The notes: generated from the sequence alone by a model not told the origin. A DNA stretch of 64,000 nucleotides from Streptomyces candidus (GCF_014207445.1 NZ_JACHEM010000007.1:186001-250000); one strand, 5' to 3'. Positions 34,945-44,150 are shown, numbered from the stretch's first letter. A program made the numbers and translations.

Positions 34945-36601
34945 CACCGGCCTTCCCGCCGGCGCCCCTCCGGGCGGCGGGTACGACACCGTCGTCGTCG
35001 GCGGCGGCATCGGGGGCCTCGTCTGCGCCGCCTACCTCGCCGTCTCGGGCCGCCGCGTCCTGCTCGCCGAGCAGCACGACGTGACCGGCGGCAACGCCCA
35101 GGTCTTCCGCCGCCGCCGCGCCTACGAGTTCGACGTCGGCATGCACTACGTCGGCGACTGCGGCCCCGACGGCCTGCTCCCCGCGATCCTCTCGGGCCTC
35201 GGCATCGGCCCCGACCGGGTCCCCTTCCGCCCCCTCGACCCCGACGGCTTCGACCGCATCCTCCTTCCCGGCGTCACGGTCGACGTGCCCGTCGGCTGGG
35301 ACCGCTACCTGAGCAGACTCTGCGCGGCCCTGCCCGCCGAACGCACCGGCCTCACCCGCTGCGTCGGCGTCCTGCGTGCCGTCGCAGCCGATCTGCGAGG
35401 CGGCATGACCCACCCCCCGGGCGCTCAACGGGTTCCCATGTCGGCGGTGTTGACGACCTGGGGCGGGCGTCCCCTCGGCGACCTGTACGACCACTGCGCA
35501 CTGGGACCCGCCGCCCGCACCCTCGTCGCCGCCCAGTCCGGCAACTACGGAACTCCGCCCTCCACCACCCTGACCTCCACCCACGCCACCATGCTCGACC
35601 ACTACCTGCGCGGCGCGTACGCCCCCGTCGGCTCCGGCCAGACCATGATCGCCACGCTGGTCGAGGTCATCGAGGCGTACGGAGGTCAGGTCCGCACCCG
35701 CTGTCCCGTCGAAGAGATCCTCGTCGGGGACGACCGGCAGGTGGCAGGGGTGCGCCTCGCCGGAGGCGAAACGGTCCGCGCCCCGCTCGTCGTCTCCAAC
35801 GCCGACTACCGCCGTACCGTCCTCGGCCTCTGCGGCGGTCGCGGATTCTCGCCGGCCGTCGTCGAACGCACCCGCCGGGCCACCATGCGCGCCGCTGTCG
35901 CCACCGCGTACATCGCCCTCGACCGGCCGCTCGACATGCCCAACACCAACATCTGGTGGTGGGCCCACACGGACATCGAGCAGGCCTATGCGGCGGCCCG
36001 GAAGGGTTCGGACCCCACCTTCGCCTTCCTCTCCTTCGGCTCCCTCAAGGACCCCGGCAGCCGTACCGTCTGTCCGCCGGGACACAGCAACTTCCAGGTC
36101 ATGACCCTGGTCCCACCCCTCGGCGGCCCCCCGGGCCGCTACCGCCGCGACCCCTCGTACGAGAGGGGCAAGGCGCGCCTGCGCGATGCACTGGTCGACA
36201 TCGCCGAGCAGGCGCTCGGCCCGTTCCGCAGCCGCATCACCCACCTGGAGACGGCCACCGCCCACACCAACCACCGCTACATCCAGGGCGGATCGGGCAC
36301 CCCGTACGGCTTCGACGACTGGGGCGGGCACGGCCGCCGCCCCAGCATCCGTACCGGCGTACGCGGGCTGTACGCGGTCGGCGCCAACTCCAGCTTCGGC
36401 GCCGGCATCCTGGGCACCGCCCTCAGCGGCATCTCCGCCGCCGGCCGCATCCTGCAAAGACCGCTGCTCGCCGAAGTCTGCGCCGGAGCGGTCCTGGCCG
36501 ACCCGGCGCGGTTCCCGCACCGCACGGAGGGCTTCGACCCGCTGCGGATCTCCCGGGGCCGGGCGCGCAGGGACGCGCGGGGCCTGGCCGGCATCGGCTG
36601 A
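34928..36601 (+). CDS. CrtI / retinol-saturase-like FAD oxidoreductase
   Basis: A 557-residue FAD enzyme of the phytoene desaturase/all-trans-retinol 13,14-reductase family. The FAD-binding Rossmann motif is VVVGGGIGGLVCAAYLAVSGRRVLLAE, then GGNAQVFRRRRAYEFDVGMHYVG, a typical family segment. The C-terminal FAD motif is RGLYAVGANSSFGAGILGTALSG. Members desaturate or saturate conjugated lipid chains, so it may act on the polyene or acyl product of the operon. The GTG start has GGAGG 5-6 bases upstream and overlaps the ketoreductase end. Last gene of the operon; no terminator was recognised after it. Confidence 0.85.
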   Translation: MASPSDTGLPAGAPPGGGYDTVVVGGGIGGLVCAAYLAVSGRRVLLAEQHDVTGGNAQVFRRRRAYEFDVGMHYVGDCGPDGLLPAILSGLGIGPDRVPFRPLDPDGFDRILLPGVTVDVPVGWDRYLSRLCAALPAERTGLTRCVGVLRAVAADLRGGMTHPPGAQRVPMSAVLTTWGGRPLGDLYDHCALGPAARTLVAAQSGNYGTPPSTTLTSTHATMLDHYLRGAYAPVGSGQTMIATLVEVIEAYGGQVRTRCPVEEILVGDDRQVAGVRLAGGETVRAPLVVSNADYRRTVLGLCGGRGFSPAVVERTRRATMRAAVATAYIALDRPLDMPNTNIWWWAHTDIEQAYAAARKGSDPTFAFLSFGSLKDPGSRTVCPPGHSNFQVMTLVPPLGGPPGRYRRDPSYERGKARLRDALVDIAEQALGPFRSRITHLETATAHTNHRYIQGGSGTPYGFDDWGGHGRRPSIRTGVRGLYAVGANSSFGAGILGTALSGISAAGRILQRPLLAEVCAGAVLADPARFPHRTEGFDPLRISRGRARRDARGLAGIG

Positions 36602-36716
36602 GGCGACGACCCGCCGGGACGGAACGGCCGGGGGTACACCCGGACCGGCTGGGTAGACGCAGCAGCGGTCAGGAAGAGGCCGCTACGGGAACGCCTGCCC
36701 TGACGAGGTCACCGCC

Positions 36717-37064
36717 ATGAACCACCACTACCGTCTGACCCCCCACCTCGTCGTCGTGCTGGAGGACGTGGTCGACATCGGCAACGTGCACGAGGTGCAA
36801 CGGTGGATGTGCGCGGTCGCCCGAACCGGCGAGCACCGGTCGGTGGTGGCGGACGTGCGCAGCCCGCTGCTGACTTCGACCGCCCTGCACATGCTCTTCG
36901 CCTTCCAGGGCGTCGTCAACGACGAGGGCCGCTCACTGAGCCTGCTGGTGCGCCACCCCCTCGCGCTGAAGGTGCTCCGGCTGACCGACCTGCACGCGGC
37001 GTTCCACCTGGTGCCCGCGCTGCCGGAGCCGCTGGGAGCGGCGAAAGTACGCGGCTGGGGCTGA
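36717..37064 (+). CDS. STAS-domain protein (anti-sigma factor antagonist-like)
   Basis: A 115-residue single-domain protein whose alternating strand/helix pattern (HLVVVLEDVVDIGNVHEVQRWM, SVVADVRSPLLTSTALHML, SLSLLVRHPLALKVLRLTDL) resembles SpoIIAA-type STAS domains. The TSTALHM segment occupies the position of the phosphorylatable Ser/Thr. Such proteins bind anti-sigma kinases in partner-switching circuits. No anti-sigma factor is next to it. The ATG has GAGG 8 bases upstream. It opens a series of small stress-type genes on the plus strand. Confidence 0.65.
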   Translation: MNHHYRLTPHLVVVLEDVVDIGNVHEVQRWMCAVARTGEHRSVVADVRSPLLTSTALHMLFAFQGVVNDEGRSLSLLVRHPLALKVLRLTDLHAAFHLVPALPEPLGAAKVRGWG

Positions 37065-37202
37065 CCCGTGCGGTTCGGCACGGCGGAAGAGGCGGCCCGC
37101 GGGTGTTATCGCCGACGGGACGAGGGCACTCGAATTGTGCGCCGCCCGACGGCGCGCACACCCCGTACACCGACCAGGAACCTTCCGACAGGAGGAAACC
37201 GC

Positions 37203-37619
37203 ATGACCACCGCACGCGACATCATGACCGGCGGCGCCGAGTGCATCGGCGCACAGGAGACCGTCCTGGACGCAGCCCGCAAGCTCACCCAGCTCGGCGT
37301 CGGTGCCCTGCCGATCTGCGGAACGGACGAGCGGCTCAAGGGGATGCTGACCGACCGGGACATCGTGGTGAAGGTGCTCGGCGCGGACAAGGACCCGGCC
37401 ACTGTCAAGGCCGGAGACCTCGCCCAGGGCGAGGCCGTCACCATCGGCGCCGACGACAGCGCGGACGAGGTCTTCGCGACCATGACCTCGCACAAGGTCC
37501 GTCGCCTGCCCGTGATCGACGGCCACACCCTGGTGGGGGTGGTCGCCCTGGCGGATGCGGCCCGGGCCCTGTCCGACCCCAAGGCCGGCCAGCTCGTGGA
37601 AGCCCTCTCCACCGACTGA
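37203..37619 (+). CDS. CBS-domain pair protein
   Basis: A 138-residue protein made of two CBS domains: ARDIMTGGAECIGAQETVLDAARKL with KGMLTDRDIVVKV, then EAVTIGADDSADEVFATMTSHKVRRLPVID with LVGVVALADAARAL. CBS pairs bind adenine nucleotides and usually sense energy state. Actinobacterial stand-alone CBS proteins are common in dormancy and stress regulons. The ATG is preceded by a near-perfect AGGAGG site. Confidence 0.9.
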   Translation: MTTARDIMTGGAECIGAQETVLDAARKLTQLGVGALPICGTDERLKGMLTDRDIVVKVLGADKDPATVKAGDLAQGEAVTIGADDSADEVFATMTSHKVRRLPVIDGHTLVGVVALADAARALSDPKAGQLVEALSTD

Positions 37620-37708
37620 ACCCGCTGCCGACAGGCCACAGACTGCCTGGGACCCGACACGGGCCCCGGGCAGCCACGTCCCGGCAGCAGGGTCGAGTAA
37701 AAGGAACC

Positions 37709-38416
37709 ATGCACACGATGAAGCGACAGGGGCGCGCGGCGCTCTTCGACGTCGACGGAACCCTCGCCGACACCAACCACCTGCACGTCGTCACCTGGTG
37801 GGAGGCTTTCCGCCAGGCCGGTCACGACGTGACGATGCACGACATCCACCACGCGGTCGGCCTCGGCTCGGACGACCTCATCGCCCATCTGCTGGGCGAG
37901 GACCGTGACAAGGACCAGGACGAGCAGCTCAGCGCCGCCCACACGGCCCTCTACGGCACGTACTTCGCGCGCCTGCCCGCCCTGCCGGGGGCGAGCGCAC
38001 TCCTGCACACCCTGCACGACAGAGGCTGGCGCATCGTCCTCGCGACCTCGGCGGGCGGTCCCGAACTCACGGCACTGCGACGCGCCATCGACGCCGACGA
38101 CGTCATCGCGGGCATCGCCAGCGCCGACGACGTCGAGGCCGGCAAACCGGCTCCCGACCCCGTGCACCAGGCCCTGGAGATCGCCGAAGTCGAGCCGCAG
38201 AACGCGGTGTTCGTCGGCGACACGGTCTGGGACATGCAGGCCGGCGCCCGGGCGGGTGTGCATACCGTCGCCCTCCTGTCGGGCGGCATCCCGCGCGCCG
38301 ATCTGGAGGAGGCCGGTGCCGCCGCGGTGTACGACCACCCGGCCGACCTGCTGCGCCAACTCGACGACAGCGTCGTCGCGCGTATGGAGAAGAGCACCGA
38401 AGCCCGCACGGAATGA
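37709..38416 (+). CDS. HAD-superfamily phosphatase (phosphoglycolate phosphatase / phosphoglucomutase-like)
   Basis: A 235-residue HAD hydrolase. Motif I FDVDGTLADT holds the nucleophile Asp, motif II is ATSAGGPEL, the lysine is in AGKPAPDPV, and motif IV is VFVGDTVWDMQAG. The cap domain is alpha-helical, as in the phosphoglycolate phosphatase and beta-phosphoglucomutase group. Substrate not predictable. The ATG at 37709 has AAGGA 3 bases upstream; the ATG at 37718 is an alternative with the same site at 12 bases. Confidence 0.87.
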   Translation: MHTMKRQGRAALFDVDGTLADTNHLHVVTWWEAFRQAGHDVTMHDIHHAVGLGSDDLIAHLLGEDRDKDQDEQLSAAHTALYGTYFARLPALPGASALLHTLHDRGWRIVLATSAGGPELTALRRAIDADDVIAGIASADDVEAGKPAPDPVHQALEIAEVEPQNAVFVGDTVWDMQAGARAGVHTVALLSGGIPRADLEEAGAAAVYDHPADLLRQLDDSVVARMEKSTEARTE

Positions 38417-38545
38417 CCGGAATTGACCTGCCGTCCGTTTGAATTCCGACCCTCCGGTCACTCGCTTCGCACAGGGCAACAACGCCCGGCAGGCCCCGCC
38501 GGGGCTCGTAGGCCCAGGACGACGACCCGAGAAGGAGCGCTGATC

Positions 38546-38818
38546 ATGGAGCGGTGGACAGAGCAAGCGGCGTGCGCGGAGGAGGACCCCGAACTGTTCT
38601 TCCCGGTCAGCAGCCAGGGCCCGGGAGCGGCACAGACCCAGCGGGCCAAGGAAGTCTGCGCCCGCTGCCCCGTCCAGGCCACCTGCCTGCGCTGGGCACT
38701 GGACACCGATCAGGTGTCCGGAATCTGGGGCGGCACCGGGGAGAAGGAACGCGCGGCGATCCGTCGCCGCGAGGTCTCCCGCGCCAGGACCAGGCTCCTC
38801 TCCTCCCCGTCCCGCTGA
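38546..38818 (+). CDS. WhiB-family iron-sulfur regulator
   Basis: A 90-residue Wbl protein. The four cluster cysteines are in AACAEED, VCARCPVQATC (CxxCxxxxxC) and the usual spacing is kept. The GIWGGTGEKER turn and the basic RRREVSRARTR tail follow. Wbl proteins bind a redox-sensitive [4Fe-4S] cluster and act with sigma factors. The ATG has GAAGGAG 9 bases upstream. The class (A-E, L) cannot be fixed by eye. Its stop codon lies inside the terminator stem downstream. Confidence 0.94.
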   Translation: MERWTEQAACAEEDPELFFPVSSQGPGAAQTQRAKEVCARCPVQATCLRWALDTDQVSGIWGGTGEKERAAIRRREVSRARTRLLSSPSR

Positions 38819-38854
38819 GCGGTCGGCGCCCTGCGGCGGGGCGCCGACCGCTCA
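38816..38854 (+). terminator. Terminator of the WhiB-like gene
   Basis: A perfect 15-bp stem (38816-38830 with 38840-38854) with a 9-base loop starts at the whiB-like stop codon. No U tract follows, as is common in Streptomyces. Confidence 0.75.
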
Positions 38855-39038
38855 GCCGTACCGGAGCGGGCAGAACCCTCGTGGGATCACGGAGTCCGTG
38901 CTGACCTGCGAGAAGGCCGCAGCACTGAAGCGTTAGCGGAACGTGAGTGGAACGACAAGGCGGAGCCCGAAGCTGAAGGCAGACCAGATGCCTGCACCAG
39001 GCATCGACCGCAACGACTCGTTCCACGGGAGCCCTCAC

Positions 39039-39752
39039 ATGCGTACCTCCATCCGCCGCCCCGCCGTCCTCGCCGCGACCGCCTTCGCCGCCCTGAGCCT
39101 GACCCTCACCGCCTGCAGCGACGGCACCGGTGCGAGGAGCGAGGAGTCCAAGGCGCCGTCCTCGGCAGCCAAGGCCTCCGCCGCGAGCCCGGAGGCGGAG
39201 GACAAGGCCGCGGGCGAGCCGGCCGACGCGGGCAAGGACGCCGGTGCCGCGGGCCCCGCCAACGGAACGGCCGGCACCACCGGTACGCAGACGGGCACCA
39301 CCTCACCGAAGAAGACCGGCGGCAAGGCCCCGGCCTGCACCGTCAACGACGTCAGGATCACCGCGGCCAAGGAGGGCGTGCCCACCACCCGCATCACCCT
39401 GACCGCGAAGAACACCTCGGGCCGCGCCTGCACCATGGTCAAGTACCCGCTGCTCGCGTTCGGCGGGATCCAGACCGCCAAGGACGTGCCGGCCGTCGCC
39501 AAGAGCCAGCCGGGTGTCCCCGTCGTGCTGGAGCCCGGCGCCCCCGCCTACGCAGCCGTGCACATCAACAACGGCGGCGTCGACGAGAAGAACCGCGCCG
39601 TCACCAGCTTCTACGTGAACCTCTTCGCGACCGACGGCCCCGCCGAGGGCAGCAGGACCATCACCGTGCCGGGCGGCATCGCGGTCGACGACGCCGTGGC
39701 GAAGACCGGCTACTGGACGCCGCAGCTGCGCAACGGCGCCGACGAGTTCTGA
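39039..39752 (+). CDS. DUF4232-type secreted lipoprotein
   Basis: A 237-residue lipoprotein. The signal peptide ends at the lipobox LTAC (Cys27). An Ala/Gly/Thr/Lys-rich linker of about 70 residues leads to a C-terminal beta-sandwich domain starting ACTVNDVRITAA, with RACTMVKYPLLAFGG and VKTGYWTPQL-like VAKTGYWTPQ, as in DUF4232 proteins. Likely anchored outside the membrane; function unknown. The ATG has GGGAG 9 bases upstream. Confidence 0.85.
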   Translation: MRTSIRRPAVLAATAFAALSLTLTACSDGTGARSEESKAPSSAAKASAASPEAEDKAAGEPADAGKDAGAAGPANGTAGTTGTQTGTTSPKKTGGKAPACTVNDVRITAAKEGVPTTRITLTAKNTSGRACTMVKYPLLAFGGIQTAKDVPAVAKSQPGVPVVLEPGAPAYAAVHINNGGVDEKNRAVTSFYVNLFATDGPAEGSRTITVPGGIAVDDAVAKTGYWTPQLRNGADEF

Positions 39753-39762
39753 GCGGCCGCAC

Positions 39763-39806
39763 ACGGGAACGGCCCGCCCGGCGTACTGCCGGACGGGCCG
39801 TTCCGT
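39763..39806. terminator. Bidirectional terminator between DUF4232 and gap genes
   Basis: A long, nearly perfect hairpin (arms about 39763-39782 and 39786-39806 with one bulged G) fills the gap between the convergent lipoprotein and GAPDH genes. Confidence 0.8.
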
Positions 39807-39845
39807 ATCAACGGGGGAGAGGCGCAGCCGCTCGCCTCGACGGCG

Positions 39846-41291
39846 TCACACCACCGGGGCCGGGTACGTCGGGTACTCCACGCCGGAAACGTGCTGGACG
39901 ACCCGGATGACCTGGCACGAGTAGCCGAACTCGTTGTCGTACCAGAGGTAGAGGATCGCGTCGTCGCCCTCGACCTTCAGCGCGCCCGCGTCGATGATCG
40001 ACGCGTGCCGCGAGCCGACGAAGTCGCTGGAGACCGCGTCGGGGGCGCTGATGAAGTCGATCTGCCGCTTGAGCGGCGAGTTCAGCGAGATGTTGCGGAG
40101 GTGGTCGAGGACCTCCTCGCGGCTGGTCTCGCGGCCCAGTCGCAGGTTGAGGATCGCGATCGACACGTTCGGCACCGGGACGCGGATCGAGCTGCCGGTG
40201 ATCCGCGCGTCCAGGTCGGGCAGCGCCTTCGCGACGGCGGAGGCGGCACCGGTCTCGGTGATCACCATGTTGAGCGGCGCGGACCGGCCTCGGCGGTCGG
40301 AGCTGTGGTAGTTGTCCAGCAGGTTCTGGTCGTTGGTGAACGAGTGGACGGTCTCCACGTGGCCGCGCAGGACACCGTACTCGTCGGCCATCGCCTTGAG
40401 CGGCGGCACGATCGCGTTGGTGGTGCAGGACGCGCAGGACAGGATCTGCTCGTCCGGCTTGATCGTGTCGTGGTTGACGCCGTGCACGATGTTCGGGACG
40501 TCGCCCTTGCCCGGCGCGGTCAGCACGACCTTGTCGATCCCGGGACGCAGGTGCTTGGACAGGCCCTCGCGGTCCCGCCAGCGCCCGGTGTTGTCGATCA
40601 GGATCGCGTTCTTGATGCCGTACTGCGTGTAGTCGACCGTCGTCGGGTCGTCGGAGTAGATCATCTTGATCGTGTTGCCGTTGGCGACGATCGTGTCGTT
40701 CGCCTCGTCGACGGTGATCGTGCCCTGGAACTGGCCGTGCACCGAGTCCCGGCGCAGCAGCGAGGCCCGCTTCACGATGTCCTGGCCCGCGCCCTTGCGG
40801 ACCACGATGGCGCGCAGCCGCAGGCCGTTGCCCGAACCCGCCTTCTCGATGAGCAGCCGGGCCAGCAGACGCCCGATCCGGCCGAACCCGTACAGCACGA
40901 CGTCGCGCGGCTCGCGGCGCTCGATCTTGTTCTCGCCCGTGGCGCCCGCGACGGCCTCGGCGGTGAACTCCTCCACCGACATGCCGCGGTCGTCGCCGCG
41001 GTAGGCCTCGGCGAGCAGACCGATGTCGATCTGGGACGGGCCGAGGTCGAGTGCGGTGAGCGCCTGGAGGAAGGGAAGCGTCTCGGTGATCGAGAGCTCC
41101 GCACCGGCTATCTGGCGGGCGAACCGGTGGGTCTTGAGAATGCTGACCACCGACTTGTTGACCAGCGAGCGGCTGTGCAGCAGGACCGTTACGTCCCGCT
41201 CCCGGTGCAGCTTGCCGATGATCGGAATCATCGACTCCGCGATCTCCTCGCGGTTCTTCCAGTGGGTGAACGAGTCGTCGTTGACAGTCAC
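39846..41291 (-). CDS. gap: Glyceraldehyde-3-phosphate dehydrogenase, long N-extended form
   Basis: A 481-residue GAPDH. About 128 extra N-terminal residues, helical and with no similarity to the core, precede the Rossmann motif VVLYGFGRIGRLLA (residues 131-144). The catalytic Cys289 is in CASCTTNAI, and NNEFGYS-like DNEFGYSCQV ends the catalytic domain. The enzyme converts glyceraldehyde 3-phosphate, NAD+ and phosphate to 1,3-bisphosphoglycerate. S. coelicolor has, from memory, a paralogue of the same length (gap2), besides the ordinary short gap gene. GTG start; a TTGATC / TAGCAT pair at 41344-41323 could be its promoter. No glycolytic neighbour is present. Confidence 0.93.
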   Translation of the reverse strand: MTVNDDSFTHWKNREEIAESMIPIIGKLHRERDVTVLLHSRSLVNKSVVSILKTHRFARQIAGAELSITETLPFLQALTALDLGPSQIDIGLLAEAYRGDDRGMSVEEFTAEAVAGATGENKIERREPRDVVLYGFGRIGRLLARLLIEKAGSGNGLRLRAIVVRKGAGQDIVKRASLLRRDSVHGQFQGTITVDEANDTIVANGNTIKMIYSDDPTTVDYTQYGIKNAILIDNTGRWRDREGLSKHLRPGIDKVVLTAPGKGDVPNIVHGVNHDTIKPDEQILSCASCTTNAIVPPLKAMADEYGVLRGHVETVHSFTNDQNLLDNYHSSDRRGRSAPLNMVITETGAASAVAKALPDLDARITGSSIRVPVPNVSIAILNLRLGRETSREEVLDHLRNISLNSPLKRQIDFISAPDAVSSDFVGSRHASIIDAGALKVEGDDAILYLWYDNEFGYSCQVIRVVQHVSGVEYPTYPAPVV

Positions 41292-41554
41292 AGGTTTCTC
41301 TTTCGAGCTAGGCGGCGCTCATATGCTAACCCGCCCTGTTTTCGATCAAGCAGGTGGTCCCGCTCAGCCAGGAAGTCCGCCTGCGAAACCGGCCGCACAC
41401 CGCTGGAACACGCGGTACGGGGGTCCTCGTCGCGTCGTACGGGCGGTCGGCAGCCGGACCGGCCAGGTGCGGACCGCGACGCGCACGCACCTCTGCCGTC
41501 CTCGGCGCTCCGACCCTGCCGGACCCGACCGTTTCGACCGCCTGCCGGGTCCTG

Positions 41555-43912
41555 TCAGTCGCCGCTGTCCTCCGGAACCTGTCCGGCACCGGCGGTCTCC
41601 GCGCCGGGCAGTGACGCCCGCAGGTAGCGGGCGGTCGTGGTCCGGGAGCCGTCCACCATCTCGGCGGGCGTGCCGGCGAACACGACCTGCCCGCCGTGCT
41701 CGCCCGCGCCGGGGCCGATGTCGACGATCCAGTCGGCGTGCTTGGCGACGTCCAGGTCGTGTTCGATGGCGATGACGGTGTTGCCCGAGTCCACCAGCCG
41801 GTCCAGCAGGGCCAGCAGGTTGCCGACGTCCGCCATGTGCAGTCCGGTGGTCGGCTCGTCGAACACGTACACGCTGCCCTGCTCGTGGAGCCGGTCGGCG
41901 AGCTTGACGCGCTGCCGCTCACCGCCGGACAGCATCGACAGCGAACGGCCCAGCGTCAGATAGCCCAGCCCCACCTCGGCCAGCGGGTCCAGACGGCGCA
42001 CGATCGCCGGGTCGTCGAAGAAGCCGCGGGCCTCGGTCACGGTCAGGTCCAGTACCTCGGCGATGTTGCGTCCCTTGACCCGGTGCTCCAGCACCTCCTG
42101 CCGGAACCGGGTCCCGCCGCACAGTTCGCAGACGGTGGTGACCGGGTCCATGAAGGCCAGGTCGGTGGTGATGGTGCCGCGCCCCTTGCACTCCGAACAG
42201 GCCCCCTTGGAGTTGAAGCTGAACATGCTCGCGTCCAGCCCGTGCTCCTTTGCGAACAGCTTGCGGACCGTGTCCCAAATACCCGTGTACGTGGCCGGGG
42301 TGGACCGGGGGTTCATGCCGACCGCCGACTGATCCAGCACGATCGCCTGCGGGTGCTGGGCGGTGAAGACATGGCTGACCAAGGTCGACTTTCCCGACCC
42401 GGCGACGCCGGTGACCACGGTCAGCACCCCGGTGGGGAAGCCGATGTCGAAGCCCCTCAGGTTGTGCAGGCCGGCGCCGCGCACCGGCAGCTTTCCGGTG
42501 GAGGTGCGCGGTTCCTTCTTGAGCGGGGGCTGGGTCCTGAAGTGCCGGCCGGTGAGCGTTTTGCTGTCGGCCAACTCCTCCACGGTGCCGGTGAACACGA
42601 TCTCGCCGCCCTCGGCGCCCGCGCCGGGACCCACGTCGACGACGTGGTCCGCGATGGCGATGACATCGCGGTTGTGCTCGACGATGAGCACGGTGTTGCC
42701 CTTGTCCCGCAGGTCCAGCAGCAGCCGGTTGAGCCGGTCCACGTCGTGGGCGTGCAGCCCCACACTCGGCTCGTCGAAGATGTACGTCATACCGGTCAGC
42801 GCCGACCCCAGGTGGCGCACCGCCTTCAGCCGCTGACCCTCGCCGCCGGACAGGGTCCGGGTGGGCCGGTTCAGGGTGAGGTAACCCAGGCCGACGGACG
42901 CGATGCGGCGCAGCGAGGCGAGCGCGGCGGGCACCACCGGGCCGCGCCACCGGTGCTCCACCTCCTCCAGGGCGGCGACCAGGTCACCGATCTCCATCGC
43001 GCAGTAGTCGGCGATGTTGCGGCCGTCGATCCGCGACTCCAGTGCCGCCTGCGAGAGCCGGGCGCCCCGGCACTGCGGGCAGGTCCGCTCGGTGACGACC
43101 TGTTCGGTGGACTTGCGCTCCTTGTCCTTGAGCGCCTCCAGACCCGGCTTCACGAACCGCCGGGTGACGCGTGGCACGATGCCCTCGTAGTCGTTGATGG
43201 CCACGTTGTCGAAGTCGTCGGGTCGGACCGTCTGGAAGCCCTCCCCGTACAGCAGGAGGTCCATCTCCTTCTTCGTGTACTGCGACAGCGGCTTGTCCGG
43301 GTCGAACACCGGCTCCCGGCTCTGCTCCCGGGCCCGGCCCTTCTCGTACCGGCTGATCTGCGCGTACCGCTTCCAGTAGTTGGTGCCCACCGCGAAGTTG
43401 GCGTGCCGGATCGCGCCCTCGTTCAAAGACTTGTCCAGGTCCAGCAGCTTGCCGACGTCGAGCTGGAGGGTGGCGCCGAGACCGTCGCAGTGCGGGCACA
43501 TGCCCTGCGGGTCGTTGAAGGAGTAGAAGTTGGACGGCCCGGCGCTGGGCTCCCCGTACCGGGAGAACAGCACCCGCAGGACCGGGTTGACCTCGGTCAT
43601 CGTGCCGACGGTCGAACGTGAGCCGCCGCCCACCGGCTTCTGGTCCACCACGATCGCCGGGGCCAGGTTCTCGATCAGGTCGAACTCGGGGCGCTCGTAG
43701 CGGGGCAGCCGGTTGCGGATGAACGCGGGGAAGACCTCGTTGAGCTGCCGCTGCGACTCCACCGCGATCGTGCCGAAGGCGATGGACGACTTGCCGGAAC
43801 CGGAGACTCCGGTGACCACGGTCAGAAGCCCCAGCGGAATGCGAAGGTCCACTCCCTTCAGATTGTTGGCACGGGCCCCCGTCACCACGATGTGCTGCCT
43901 GTCCTTGCGCAT
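41555..43912 (-). CDS. UvrA-like ABC ATPase, short form
   Basis: A 785-residue UvrA paralogue with two ABC cassettes. Walker A motifs are GVSGSGKSS (35-43) and GVAGSGKST; signatures are TLSGGEGQRL and MLSGGERQRV. Zinc-ligand pairs appear as CPHC, CPQC, CSEC and CELC. It is about 160 residues shorter than E. coli UvrA, and the missing part corresponds to the UvrB-interaction region, as in DrrC-type and UvrA2 proteins linked to drug tolerance. It may remove bound ligands from DNA rather than start UvrB-dependent repair. The ATG at 43912 has GAGGA upstream; a longer frame upstream overlaps an unrelated reading phase. Confidence 0.87.
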   Translation of the reverse strand: MRKDRQHIVVTGARANNLKGVDLRIPLGLLTVVTGVSGSGKSSIAFGTIAVESQRQLNEVFPAFIRNRLPRYERPEFDLIENLAPAIVVDQKPVGGGSRSTVGTMTEVNPVLRVLFSRYGEPSAGPSNFYSFNDPQGMCPHCDGLGATLQLDVGKLLDLDKSLNEGAIRHANFAVGTNYWKRYAQISRYEKGRAREQSREPVFDPDKPLSQYTKKEMDLLLYGEGFQTVRPDDFDNVAINDYEGIVPRVTRRFVKPGLEALKDKERKSTEQVVTERTCPQCRGARLSQAALESRIDGRNIADYCAMEIGDLVAALEEVEHRWRGPVVPAALASLRRIASVGLGYLTLNRPTRTLSGGEGQRLKAVRHLGSALTGMTYIFDEPSVGLHAHDVDRLNRLLLDLRDKGNTVLIVEHNRDVIAIADHVVDVGPGAGAEGGEIVFTGTVEELADSKTLTGRHFRTQPPLKKEPRTSTGKLPVRGAGLHNLRGFDIGFPTGVLTVVTGVAGSGKSTLVSHVFTAQHPQAIVLDQSAVGMNPRSTPATYTGIWDTVRKLFAKEHGLDASMFSFNSKGACSECKGRGTITTDLAFMDPVTTVCELCGGTRFRQEVLEHRVKGRNIAEVLDLTVTEARGFFDDPAIVRRLDPLAEVGLGYLTLGRSLSMLSGGERQRVKLADRLHEQGSVYVFDEPTTGLHMADVGNLLALLDRLVDSGNTVIAIEHDLDVAKHADWIVDIGPGAGEHGGQVVFAGTPAEMVDGSRTTTARYLRASLPGAETAGAGQVPEDSGD

Positions 43913-43970
43913 GGACGTCCTCGTCTCCTCACTGGCCGGTCTCGTGCTGCTCCCGTGCTGCGTCAACCGC

Positions 43971-44150
43971 TCACACTGTGCCCGCCCCACCCGTCCCGGC
44001 GGCATCGGCGGCCAGATCCCCCATCGAGATCCGGCCACCCCGGGTGACCAGGTCCACCAGGAACTCCTCCGGGGACGAGGGCGGCGCGTCGACGAGCGCG
44101 GCGAACCACTCGGCGCTCGCCCGCCCGGTCCGACACAGTGGTCCACACAC
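43971..44150 (-). pseudogene. Orphan coding-like fragment upstream of the UvrA-like gene
   Basis: A 59-codon frame from a GTG at 44150. Its last about 45 codons (SAEWFAALVDAPPSSPEEFLV to the stop) have strong third-position GC and a balanced amino-acid composition that looks protein-coding, unlike the codons before it. No family is recognised and no ribosome-binding site is clear. It may be a decayed 3' end of a lost gene or a real small protein cotranscribed with the UvrA-like gene 58 bases downstream. Confidence 0.3.
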
